Shown here: one piece after another, positions 1 to 8,093 of the stretch
Layout of the letters: each line of letters starts with the position of its first letter
How positions within the stretch are numbered: the first letter of the stretch is position 1
Assembly (NCBI GenBank): GCA_029245865.1
Contig: JAQWOM010000043.1
Span: forward strand, 1 to 64,000
Reading direction: 5' to 3'
Length of the DNA: 64,000 nucleotides
Source of the DNA: Planctomycetota bacterium
GTDB taxonomy: Bacteria > Planctomycetota > B15-G4
Position numbers and translations under genes: made by a program
Notes under the pieces: generated by a model
What the model was told of the DNA's origin: nothing
The model's input: only the letters and a program-made list of their open reading frames with translations
The model's database searches: none

Positions 1-1
1 A

Positions 2-2650
2 GGCCTCGATCCCGAATTCTTCGAATCCGATCCCGATCCCGATCCAGATCCAGATCCAGATCCAGGTCCCGATCCAGATCCAGATCCAGATCCAGATCCA
101 GATCCAGATCCAGATCCCGATCCAGATCCCGATCCCGATCCAGATCCCGATCCAGATCCCGATCCAGATCCAGATCCAGATCCAGATCCAGACCCAGACC
201 CAGACCCAGATCCAGACCCAGATCCAGACCCCACGGGGGATCCGGATCCCGACCCGGCCACCGAGCCAGGGCCTGACTTCCAAGGGGCTGGCATTGCCAC
301 GCTGCCCATCCTGGTGCAGGAAACACTGCCCTCCGAGGGTCAGGGCGTGACGCGCGTCGGTGACGTCGCAACCTTCGGGCTGCCCTTCTCAGAAGGCACC
401 GTAGGCATCAGTGACGGAAGGCCTGCTCTGGCTGTTTCCGGCGCGGACGCCTACCAGTTCCGTTCTCTGAAGCTCTGGCCCGACGGGAGCGTCCAATGGG
501 CTTTGTGCGATGTGCAGGCCGATGTCACGTCAGGCCTCATCACACAGGGCCTGGTTGTTCTCGACGGAAGCGGACAGTCCTCTCAACCCGATCTGGCTGC
601 GGAGTCCTCGGACAGCATCCAGATCGACACAGGGCCACTGCAGGCAACCATCTTGCGCAACAACTTCAACTTCCTCGAAAAAGTCACTGTCGACGGAACG
701 GTTCTTGTGGACAGTCCGGCCGGCAAGGGGCTCACCGGGCGCACACCCTCCGGAGATCTTCTCGTCCCAACGCTGACGACCGTGACGGTTGAGGAAAACG
801 GCCCGACCCGGGCGCTGATCCGCGTGGAAGGAACTCTTGCCGACCCGGCAGCCACAAAGGTCGCAGACTTCACCTTGCGCATCATCGCTCGCCGCGGATC
901 TCGCGATCTCGAGACCCAGGTCACTCTACGCAACGCCAACATTGCTCGGCCGCAGCACGCAGTCCTCGACTCCTTGGAGCTCTCAGTCGAAAGTCAACTC
1001 GGCAGTGGCGACAAGTCTGTTCGGATCGCCAGTCACACGGGAGAGCAAACAGGCTCTCTCTCAAGTGGCCAGGACGCACATCTTTACTACGCCTACACGA
1101 ACACCAAGCAATCAGGCCTGGGTGGACCGAACTACATCCCCCACCTGCCACTCGCCACACCAGCCAGCAAGACATTCGTTCAAAACGGCTATGAGATCGC
1201 CATCGCGAGCACTGTCATCCATGCCCTCGGGGACGAGAATCTCTACCCAGAGCATGGCTGGCTTGACCTTTCCGGTAGCCAAGGTGGTGTCACGGTCGGC
1301 ATCAGACAGGCCCCCTACCTCTACCCAACATCCGTCGAGGCCGATGGCGAGGGAACCGTGACGGCGGGTATCTACACATCCCACAACCCCGGCGACTTCA
1401 CCATCAACTTCCAGCAGCATGAAAGCCGTACGGCCGTGTTCTCTTTCCACACCGGAGCGGTCAGTGATCCTGAAGCGAGCGTACGTCGCCTCGACTACCC
1501 GCTCGCTGGCCGGTATGCCGACTACAAGGATTACGACCGACCGGCAGTCTTCCCCTACCGCCTTCTGAGCCAAGCTGAACACGAAGAGACGCTTGCCCTG
1601 ATGGGTATCACTCACAGCGCAGCGGTCGACAACACCAAGCTGCAGGTCACTCGTTACCTCTACAAGGGCACGACGGGCGGCCCCAACAACTACGCAGAAA
1701 TCGAGACTCGACTCGGTGGAGACTGGTTGCGCAACGGGACCGGCGGTCAGTATCTCTCCGCTCTCGACCTCACGCTTTACAAGAGCGAGTGGCAAATCTC
1801 CCGTTCGGACAACTTTGAAGACGAGGTGGCTCCCAACGTCACAAACGACGAGATTCCTCACACCAAGAATTTCGCGAGTGACGACGAGCATCGCTACCGC
1901 GACGGCATGATTCTCGCCTACTACCTCACGGGCGACCGGAGGATTCGCGAGGCACTCTATGACGAAGCAGAAGTGTTGCAGGGCGTCTCGCTGTGGCCGC
2001 ACGAACGAGCCATGTATCAGACCCTCCGCGCCATGGCACTCGTCGCCGAGTTCACCGGTGATCCGTCACTCATCCCGACGCTGCGGGCCCGCTTGCAGTA
2101 CATCACCCAGCCGACCCTCGACGTCGACTCCGAGACAGGAGGCTGGGGCTGGCAGGCTGCAGCAGACGCAGGAGATCGCCGCTACTACGTGAGGAGTTCT
2201 GCCAATAACAGCGAGAAGCCACCTGGCGAAAACTTCCAGTGCCGTGGATTCATCTCCGCGAGTCTCGGCCCCCTCGGCTACTACCACGCAGCACGTTTTC
2301 TGGGCAAAACAGACCCTGACGGGTCGTCCTCGCGCGGTCGCATGCGCGACCTGACCTACTGGACGCGCGAGGAGCTTTTCGGTGACGACCCAGACCCCGC
2401 GAACCGGCGCCTGGTGTACTCATATTCTGTCACCCTCAAACAGGTGAAAAGCTGGGAAAGCGTGGACTTCCACCCCTTCCTCCTGGGTGCAGGAGAAAGC
2501 TACCTGGACACCAACGACACGGTGTACCTGGAGCGAGGTGTCGATCAACTCGAGTCTGCTGCAGTCCGCGGCAATCTGTATCGATGGGACACGCGCCTGG
2601 ACTGCCAGCACTTCCTCGCCATCTACCGCGACTGGGCACTCAACAACTGA
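2..2650 (+). CDS. Secreted PcRGLX/YetA-like (PL26-type) protein with Asp-Pro linker, 5' end outside window
   Basis: The reading frame is open from the window edge, so the N-terminus and any signal peptide are missing; 882 residues are visible. It starts in a linker of 34 consecutive X-Pro dipeptides (33 Asp-Pro, one Gly-Pro), then runs into a body with a beta-rich N-terminal part (around LPFSEG and WPDGSVQWALCDVQ), a central beta-sandwich, and a helical C-terminal part rich in Trp and Tyr. This order matches the RIFT-barrel/beta-sandwich/alpha-toroid layout of PcRGLX/YetA-like proteins, which include rhamnogalacturonan exolyases (PL26). An internal GTG at 314 would drop the linker and is not a likely start, because the frame is coding upstream of it. 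The gene is convergent with the glycan locus that begins at 2682. The fold call is fairly good; the substrate is unknown, and it could be a non-catalytic surface protein. Confidence 0.6.
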   Translation, partial: GLDPEFFESDPDPDPDPDPDPGPDPDPDPDPDPDPDPDPDPDPDPDPDPDPDPDPDPDPDPDPDPDPDPDPDPDPDPTGDPDPDPATEPGPDFQGAGIATLPILVQETLPSEGQGVTRVGDVATFGLPFSEGTVGISDGRPALAVSGADAYQFRSLKLWPDGSVQWALCDVQADVTSGLITQGLVVLDGSGQSSQPDLAAESSDSIQIDTGPLQATILRNNFNFLEKVTVDGTVLVDSPAGKGLTGRTPSGDLLVPTLTTVTVEENGPTRALIRVEGTLADPAATKVADFTLRIIARRGSRDLETQVTLRNANIARPQHAVLDSLELSVESQLGSGDKSVRIASHTGEQTGSLSSGQDAHLYYAYTNTKQSGLGGPNYIPHLPLATPASKTFVQNGYEIAIASTVIHALGDENLYPEHGWLDLSGSQGGVTVGIRQAPYLYPTSVEADGEGTVTAGIYTSHNPGDFTINFQQHESRTAVFSFHTGAVSDPEASVRRLDYPLAGRYADYKDYDRPAVFPYRLLSQAEHEETLALMGITHSAAVDNTKLQVTRYLYKGTTGGPNNYAEIETRLGGDWLRNGTGGQYLSALDLTLYKSEWQISRSDNFEDEVAPNVTNDEIPHTKNFASDDEHRYRDGMILAYYLTGDRRIREALYDEAEVLQGVSLWPHERAMYQTLRAMALVAEFTGDPSLIPTLRARLQYITQPTLDVDSETGGWGWQAAADAGDRRYYVRSSANNSEKPPGENFQCRGFISASLGPLGYYHAARFLGKTDPDGSSSRGRMRDLTYWTREELFGDDPDPANRRLVYSYSVTLKQVKSWESVDFHPFLLGAGESYLDTNDTVYLERGVDQLESAAVRGNLYRWDTRLDCQHFLAIYRDWALNN
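29..232 (+). repeat. Tandem hexanucleotide GATCCN repeat encoding (Asp-Pro)n
   Basis: Thirty-four tandem 6-bp units of the form GAY-CCN run without interruption in frame, with one GGT-CCC unit at 65-70. Early units use GAT with CCA or CCC; GAC units appear only near the 3' end. The repeat encodes a stiff acidic linker in the secreted protein. Near-identical units make it prone to slippage in steps of two residues, which would keep the frame. Confidence 0.95.
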
Positions 2651-2681
2651 GCATCTCAAAGAGAGGAACCCGCGAAACGCC

Positions 2682-3425
2682 TCAGTCGGGCTTTCTCAGG
2701 ACACCGTAGAGCGACACACCGAAGGGCAGGTTGACTCGCTTCTCAATCGCGATTTCTGTCCTGGTGATCAGGCCTGCGAGCCACTCCATCGGTCCAGGCA
2801 GCGGCACAGCAAAATCCGATGTGGCCTCTTCCACGGGCTTCGAGGACAAGGCGCGAAGCTTGCGCATGGCCCACACCGGCACGAAATGTGCCATCGAGCT
2901 GTAGCTCATGCGCTGCGTGACGAAGCCAGCCTCTTCAAGCCGCCCACGCAGTTGTGGTCGGCGATAGCGACGGAAGTGATGATAGGCCTCGTCATGTGGA
3001 CTCCAGAGAGCCATGAAAGCCGGCACGGTGGCCACGAGAGTCCCGCCTGGTCGCAACACCCGATACACCTCGCGCATGGCAGCGACATCATCTTCGAAGT
3101 GCTCGAAGGCATCGAGCGCCAGCACGACATCGAACCCACCGTCCTGGAAAGGCAACTGCAGCGCATCACCGCGGACAATACGATCGATCCCTCGCTCGCC
3201 GCAGAGCCGAATCGTCTCCTCAGAAATATCGACTCCGCGAATGTCCCCGTAATCTGCGAGAAAGCGGAAGCTCATTCCGGTCGCGCAGGCCAGATCCAGG
3301 ATTTGCAGTGGACGCTTGCTGTCCACGTAACGGTCCAGGGCGGCTCGAACGAGCGCACGCCGACCTTGGTACCACCAATGGGTCTCTTCGATCGCGAACA
3401 TGCGGTCGAATTCGGCAGTGTTCAC
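2682..3425 (-). CDS. Class I SAM-dependent methyltransferase of the glycan locus
   Basis: This 247-residue protein has a methyltransferase-11 type Rossmann fold. SAM-binding motif I reads LDLACATG near residue 43, where DLGCGTG is usual. The acidic residue after strand 2 is in GVDISEE, and FDVVLALDAFEHF plus VLRPGGTLVATVP mark motifs II and III. It starts with GTG in a GTGA overlap with the stop of the upstream WecA-like gene, so the two are translationally coupled. It probably methylates a sugar or lipid-linked glycan, but no substrate can be read from the sequence. It is the last gene of the - strand glycan run and converges on the lyase-like gene ending at 2650. Confidence 0.8.
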   Translation of the reverse strand: MNTAEFDRMFAIEETHWWYQGRRALVRAALDRYVDSKRPLQILDLACATGMSFRFLADYGDIRGVDISEETIRLCGERGIDRIVRGDALQLPFQDGGFDVVLALDAFEHFEDDVAAMREVYRVLRPGGTLVATVPAFMALWSPHDEAYHHFRRYRRPQLRGRLEEAGFVTQRMSYSSMAHFVPVWAMRKLRALSSKPVEEATSDFAVPLPGPMEWLAGLITRTEIAIEKRVNLPFGVSLYGVLRKPD

Positions 3426-4615
3426 GGTGTGCGACCATCTCCGCTGGAATCGCTGTCCGACGACCCACTGGAAGGATTCGACAACGCAGCAAACCGCTCC
3501 ATCGACATGATCTTGCGCGCGACCACAACCATGAACACGAAGCTCGCGGCAAGGATGATGTAGCGATAGACGTCTTCCGTACTACTCGCCAGGATCCCAA
3601 GCCACGCAAGAATGAGCGCCAGTCCCCAGAGAATCACAACGGCCTCCGAGCTACTGAAGCCACTTCGCACCAGACGGTGGCTGAGGTGAAAACAATCGCC
3701 CAGGTAGACCGGCCGGCGGTCATTAATACGCATGAAAACGACATAGGCGGCGTCGAAGAGCGGAACTCCCATGATCAGCACAGCTGGAATCAGGTGACTG
3801 GCTCCAAAGTCATGATTCCCGACATCCATGAAGCCCTTCGCCAGATCGAACTGCACCCATGCCATCCAGAACCCGATGAACATGCTGCCTGTGTCACCCA
3901 GAAAGACTCGCGAGCGCGGAAAGTTGTAGGGCATAAAACCGAGCACGGCGGCCATCAACACGGCGGCGACAGTCATAGACCGATAGCTGTCTGTACTCGA
4001 CAGGTACATGATCGCAGCAGCAAAAGAGATCACCGACAGTCCGGACATGAGTCCGTTCATGTTGTCAGAGAAGTTGAAGCTGTTGACGATGGTCAGGTAC
4101 CAGCCAAGAAAGAACAGCTGGTACAGCCATTGATCTGCGGTGCCACCATTCGAGACCAAGTCTCGAAGGGAGGGCCACATCAGAACGAGCACTCCGACGA
4201 TCTGTCCGAGCAACTTGGGCTCGAATCCCATCGAGTCCTTGAAGATGTCGTCCATCAGCCCGATCAAAAAAATCACGAGACTGCCGGCAATGACAAAGCT
4301 GATGTTGGAAAAACCCAAGCCGCCGGGTAAATGAGCTTCCGACTGACTCCAAACAACAAACAGTCCCGCCATCACTCCCAGGACGACGCCTATGCCCCCC
4401 AAGAGCGGCGTGACCTTTTCATGCGTCTTACGGCCACCAGGTCGATCTACAACGCCGACCTTGAGAGCCAGCAAGCGACACAGCGGGACAGCGATCAGGC
4501 TGACGCCGAGGGCCACCGACACACCGGCGATAGCAATCCTGAGAACGGGTTCGTCGAACGACAAAGAGGGGGTCCCGGCGGTTCTGCAGAGCAGATGAAT
4601 ATTATCCCGATCCAC
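3422..4615 (-). CDS. WecA/TagO/MraY-family polyprenyl-phosphate sugar-1-phosphate transferase
   Basis: This is a polytopic membrane protein of about 397 residues with roughly ten to eleven hydrophobic segments. It carries the family's cytoplasmic motifs: HEKVTPLLGG, GLMDDIFKD (the Asp-Asp pair), NFSDNMNGL (a variant of the usual DGxDGL), FLGDTGSMFIGF, and HLSHRLVRSG in the last loop. Such enzymes transfer a sugar-1-phosphate from a UDP-sugar to undecaprenyl phosphate, the first step of polysaccharide repeat-unit assembly. The start is uncertain: GTG at 4615, TTG at 4621 and TTG at 4564 are all possible, and no clear ribosome binding site decides it. It overlaps the downstream methyltransferase start by 4 bp. 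The role as initiating transferase of this locus is inferred from family and context. Confidence 0.85.
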   Translation of the reverse strand: MDRDNIHLLCRTAGTPSLSFDEPVLRIAIAGVSVALGVSLIAVPLCRLLALKVGVVDRPGGRKTHEKVTPLLGGIGVVLGVMAGLFVVWSQSEAHLPGGLGFSNISFVIAGSLVIFLIGLMDDIFKDSMGFEPKLLGQIVGVLVLMWPSLRDLVSNGGTADQWLYQLFFLGWYLTIVNSFNFSDNMNGLMSGLSVISFAAAIMYLSSTDSYRSMTVAAVLMAAVLGFMPYNFPRSRVFLGDTGSMFIGFWMAWVQFDLAKGFMDVGNHDFGASHLIPAVLIMGVPLFDAAYVVFMRINDRRPVYLGDCFHLSHRLVRSGFSSSEAVVILWGLALILAWLGILASSTEDVYRYIILAASFVFMVVVARKIMSMERFAALSNPSSGSSDSDSSGDGRTP

Positions 4616-4667
4616 TCCCAACGGCCACCACCCTCAGCCGAACACCTTCCAGGGCAGCGAAAAAAAC

Positions 4668-5735
4668 TTACGACGCCCTCAAATTGAGCCCTCTGCGATC
4701 GAGCCAGCGATAAACACCGTCCACCTCGCACATGACCTGCGCGAGATCGCTGTCTTCGTTCACCGCCGACCTCTTGAGTTCTAGTCGCGGGGTGCTGGCA
4801 TCATTGAGGCCCGGCATAGCGGTCGTCGCGCTCTGAAACCCGAGTTCCTTGAGGATTGAAAGCGTTTCCTCGTCGTAGTCCCATGTTCTGCCATAGGGGT
4901 AAGCGAAAGAGGCAACGCCGTGACCGAGCCAGGATTCCAGATCACGAAGCGATCCTTCTATCTCCAGGCGCTGCTGAGTCGCGTCAAGTGACGAAAGGAT
5001 TAGGTGGTTCACTGTATGGGCACCAATCTCGACCCCGGCCTTATCGAGATTCCGGCATTCTTCCGGTCCGAGGTAAACATCACGTGCGAGATCTGCGTCC
5101 ACCCCCCCCAGCGCTTCAAAGACATTGCGAAGAACGGCGTCCCGATCTGCGGGTGTCACTTCGTACTTCATCAAGCGTTTCATTTCGTATTCAGCAGCAT
5201 CTGTTTGCACGGGCAGGCTGCGCAAATCAGATTTGAGATGCGCCTGCTCAACCTCTTGCGCCAGACGCTCCGCCAACTCATGCGGACCGATTTCGTGAAG
5301 AGCCCAGAAGTAATGGTGCAGCCAGTTCAATCGCCCCTTCATCGGCCCGGTCTGGACATAGATTGTCGCCGTAGCCCCCATCGACTGAAGAATCGGTAAC
5401 AGCACGTCGTGGTTGTCGCGATATCCATCATCGAAGGTAAGCACCACGGCATCGTCTGGCACACGTCCCTCTGCCAGCTCTTCCATCAGTTGCTTCATGG
5501 TCCAGGTGCGGTATCCAGATTTCTGTAGCATCCCCAAGAGACGCCGGAGCTTCGCCTCGCTGATCTTCATGTGCCCCGGCAGGTAACCCGTTTCTTCGGG
5601 ATGTCCCACGTTGTGGAACATGAGGATGGGCACGCCCTCTCGAGTGCTGCGAAAGAGAGAACGCAATCCCGTCACGTGGAAAACCTTCGCCACGAGTGGG
5701 CCGAGCAGGCCTTTCAGCTTGTGCTTCAACATCAT
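4668..5735 (-). CDS. Polysaccharide deacetylase (NodB/CE4 family)
   Basis: This protein has 355 residues. The NodB homology domain shows motif 1 TFDDGYRDN (catalytic base and metal Asp), motif 2 EIGAHTVNHLIL (the two metal-binding His) and motif 3 SFAYPYGRTWD. A long helical insert lies between motifs 1 and 2, as in polysaccharide deacetylases found in EPS clusters. There is no clear signal peptide; the N-terminus (MMLKHKLKGLLG) is basic and mildly hydrophobic, so the protein is either cytoplasmic or associated with the inner face of the membrane. It likely removes N-acetyl groups from the glycan or its precursor. It sits between the WecA-like and GNAT genes on the same strand. Confidence 0.85.
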   Translation of the reverse strand: MMLKHKLKGLLGPLVAKVFHVTGLRSLFRSTREGVPILMFHNVGHPEETGYLPGHMKISEAKLRRLLGMLQKSGYRTWTMKQLMEELAEGRVPDDAVVLTFDDGYRDNHDVLLPILQSMGATATIYVQTGPMKGRLNWLHHYFWALHEIGPHELAERLAQEVEQAHLKSDLRSLPVQTDAAEYEMKRLMKYEVTPADRDAVLRNVFEALGGVDADLARDVYLGPEECRNLDKAGVEIGAHTVNHLILSSLDATQQRLEIEGSLRDLESWLGHGVASFAYPYGRTWDYDEETLSILKELGFQSATTAMPGLNDASTPRLELKRSAVNEDSDLAQVMCEVDGVYRWLDRRGLNLRAS

Positions 5736-5768
5736 GAGTGAGTTCGGGGTCGAAGGCCTGCAGACTTG

Positions 5769-6851
5769 TCAGGCGGACATATGCTCCGCGTCGCGGTCGC
5801 CGTCCGCCAGATGCCAGCGACCTATCTTCTCATCCTCCGGACCAGCGTCGCTCCGGCAAGCCCGTACGATAAAGGGAAACATATCTCGGAAGAGCTTGAT
5901 CGGCTTCGGCCGCTGCCAACCAAGCCCCAAAAGCGTTTCTGCCGCTGGATTGTGGTCGAAGAGAAGAGCGGTCGCCTCGTGCACTCCACGCTGATACGCC
6001 AGGGCAGAGAAACTGTGAAAGAGTTCGTGACGGGCCGTCGAACTGCGTGCCAAATGATCGACGAGGAAAGCATGTCCGGCGTGAAACTCAACGATCAGAT
6101 AGCCATTCAGAGGCCCGCCCGGAGTCTCTCCTGGGAGGACGTAGCACTCTTGTCGGCCGCTGGGTGAATCCACATAACGCCAGTTAAGCCATTCCGCGTC
6201 TCTCTCACCGAAGAGACCGAGAGTCGGCGTTGCAGCTTCGCAGAGTTCATCCACGGAAGAGTCAAATCGCTCCAGACGGATCAGCCGCGACTTCAGCCCG
6301 GCGAAGCGGCGCCGGTCGCGCCAACTCCAGTTGAGATCCAACAGTGGCGCTGCGTGCGCAGCCAATGGACCGACCCGCCCCATCCGGCGCAAGCTCCGCT
6401 CGGAACGAAAGCGATAGCGATACACCGAAGCTTTGCCGATATCTTTCCAACCATTGCCGAGAAACCCGCTGTAGGAGAGACGCCCCGAATAGGCGAAGGC
6501 CCAAGGGACTCCTCGCGCAGCAGACGCCTCGCAGACAACATCATCAAGGCCGGTGAAAATACCCTGGCGGCGCGCATCTGGGGACACCATCGCGTCCGAG
6601 GCCTGCATGAGCACGACTCGCTCTCCGTCCCTCCTGAAGCGACGAGGCACGTAGCTGTAGGAGCCGACCACGCGCCCACTGTGATCCATCGCCACCCGCG
6701 AGACAGCGGGCCCATGCGGATTCTGCTCGTACTTCCATACGAAAGTATCCACCTGTTTGTTCTTACGAAAACAGGCATTGAAGAGCCGGCACTGCTCTTC
6801 TCGGTCGGCCGCGCCCGCTTCCCGCCAGGTCCAGGTGCGCTCCATCTTCAT
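5769..6851 (-). CDS. GNAT-family N-acyltransferase of the glycan locus
   Basis: A GNAT fold is visible in the first 140 residues: VSRVAMDHSGRVVGSYSYVP gives the central strands, and VSPDARRQGIFTGL is the acetyl-CoA pyrophosphate-binding loop (RxxGxx type). The remaining 220 residues are less conserved and include a second region resembling FemAB/GNAT-type EPS proteins (FGERDAEWLNWRY). The 360-residue length is typical of such two-part acyltransferases. The gene starts with ATG in an ATGA overlap with the stop of the upstream radical-SAM-like gene. It probably acylates an amino sugar; the neighbouring deacetylase could supply the free amine. That pairing is inference. Confidence 0.7.
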   Translation of the reverse strand: MKMERTWTWREAGAADREEQCRLFNACFRKNKQVDTFVWKYEQNPHGPAVSRVAMDHSGRVVGSYSYVPRRFRRDGERVVLMQASDAMVSPDARRQGIFTGLDDVVCEASAARGVPWAFAYSGRLSYSGFLGNGWKDIGKASVYRYRFRSERSLRRMGRVGPLAAHAAPLLDLNWSWRDRRRFAGLKSRLIRLERFDSSVDELCEAATPTLGLFGERDAEWLNWRYVDSPSGRQECYVLPGETPGGPLNGYLIVEFHAGHAFLVDHLARSSTARHELFHSFSALAYQRGVHEATALLFDHNPAAETLLGLGWQRPKPIKLFRDMFPFIVRACRSDAGPEDEKIGRWHLADGDRDAEHMSA

Positions 6852-8068
6852 CGAGCCTGGGAGGCTGCTGTCCGAGCACTTTTCAGAATTTTCACAGCTC
6901 GCTCCAGACTCGACCTGGAGAGATCGTTGTCCCAGCAGCCTGCCTTGGCGAATGCCTCGGAAAGCTGGAGCGCTCCATCACCATGCTCTCCCGTGTGTTG
7001 AACGCGCACTTCCGGACGAACCAAGATATGCCTGTCGGCAAACCACCTCTGCCATGCCGACAGCATGGACCGCGTCTGCCCTTTAAGCCCGAGCAGTTGC
7101 AAGACAATGGGTGACATCCCAGTAACCCGAACAGCCTCGACTGCACTTTCAAGCCGGGGGCGCCAGGGGTCATCCATGGGAGCGAGCCCGGAAGCTCCGC
7201 CCTTGGCAGGCGGCGAGATCAACAATTCCTTGCAGCCCCCCTGAGAGAGGGTCAAGACGAAAGATGGAGTGACACGTGCTGCTTGCACCCGGCAACTCCA
7301 TTCGACTCCAGGTGCCGCGCAAAACATCCCACGGGCAACCTCTTCGGAAATGTTCGTGTCACGACCGAGATCGCGATCATCGAAAATAAGGTGGCGTGCA
7401 GAACCACGACCCACCGCGTGACGCACTTCCTCCAATGTCTGCTCGGCTGTGTCACGCAAGTTGCCGATCAGAATCGTGCGCAGACCTCCAGCACAACGCG
7501 AGGCATAGGCGTCGAGTGAAAACAAATGCCAGGCCGGCATGACATCTGCGTCGACTTCTTCCACATCTGAAGCAAGGGGAGACTGAACCAGCTCTCCATC
7601 GACAAGGCTCGCAACTCCTGGCAAGGAACTGTCGAAGCCCTGCGCCATGGCCTCCCCGACAGGGCCACGCATCAACCCGGTCAGCCTCGGCAGAACTGTG
7701 AGCAACTCACGGCCGTAATGAGTCGCCAGCGGGCCGCAGGCGAGCACAGGAGACGGCCAATCCCATCCCGTCATCAGCGCGCTCAGATTCCGCACTTCGG
7801 GCACGGGGTTGTCCGCAAGGACGCTTCCCCCCGCGTACAGCAAGACAAGATCTGGGCACCAATTCTTCAGTTCGCGTCGCACCACGCGATGACCGAGGTG
7901 CTCCGTGTCCTGATCAAGCACACGGACTTCTGCTCCATGTCGCAGGAGCCGCGCTCCCATCATGGCGACATCCCAGGGCGGTGGACCCAAAGCCTCGGCC
8001 GTGACGAATTGCAGACCGCGAGCAGGGCTCTTCGTCACCACGATCATGACGCGCCAGCGTCTCTTCAC
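6848..8068 (-). CDS. Radical-SAM/B12-domain-like protein lacking the iron-sulfur cluster motif
   Basis: This 406-residue protein has an N-terminal Rossmann-like part resembling the B12-binding domain of B12-dependent radical SAM proteins (PPPWDVAMMGARLLRHGAEV, then DLVLLYAGG). The typical linker follows (DVMPAWHLFSLDAY, residues 175-188). Where the CxxxCxxC motif should come, the sequence goes straight from GGLRTILIG to RDTAEQTLEEVRHAV (about residues 194-218), so the cluster-binding segment is absent. The strand-helix barrel pattern continues afterwards. The GTG start is well supported by AGGAGG 9 nt upstream. It is likely a catalytically dead relative of the intact enzyme at 9443-10921, perhaps a partner or scaffold. 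The homology call rests on pattern reading. Confidence 0.5.
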   Translation of the reverse strand: MKRRWRVMIVVTKSPARGLQFVTAEALGPPPWDVAMMGARLLRHGAEVRVLDQDTEHLGHRVVRRELKNWCPDLVLLYAGGSVLADNPVPEVRNLSALMTGWDWPSPVLACGPLATHYGRELLTVLPRLTGLMRGPVGEAMAQGFDSSLPGVASLVDGELVQSPLASDVEEVDADVMPAWHLFSLDAYASRCAGGLRTILIGNLRDTAEQTLEEVRHAVGRGSARHLIFDDRDLGRDTNISEEVARGMFCAAPGVEWSCRVQAARVTPSFVLTLSQGGCKELLISPPAKGGASGLAPMDDPWRPRLESAVEAVRVTGMSPIVLQLLGLKGQTRSMLSAWQRWFADRHILVRPEVRVQHTGEHGDGALQLSEAFAKAGCWDNDLSRSSLERAVKILKSARTAASQAR

Positions 8069-8093
8069 CGGACTGCCTCCTGCGGGGTTTCTT

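Noticed and set aside
1..240. Repeat array that could be mistaken for CRISPR or satellite DNA
   Set aside because: Units are 6 bp with no spacers, and the stretch is in frame within a coding sequence.
1112..2002. Long - strand frame (296 residues) inside the lyase-like gene
   Set aside because: It is antisense to a gene with recognisable domains and has no family features of its own; long shadow frames are common in GC-rich DNA.
314..2650. Start of the first gene at the GTG at 314
   Set aside because: The frame is open and clearly coding (Asp-Pro linker) back to the window edge, so 314 is internal.
2487..3563. + strand frame of 358 residues across the methyltransferase
   Set aside because: It runs through the lyase-like gene's end and antisense to two well-supported genes, with low-complexity composition.
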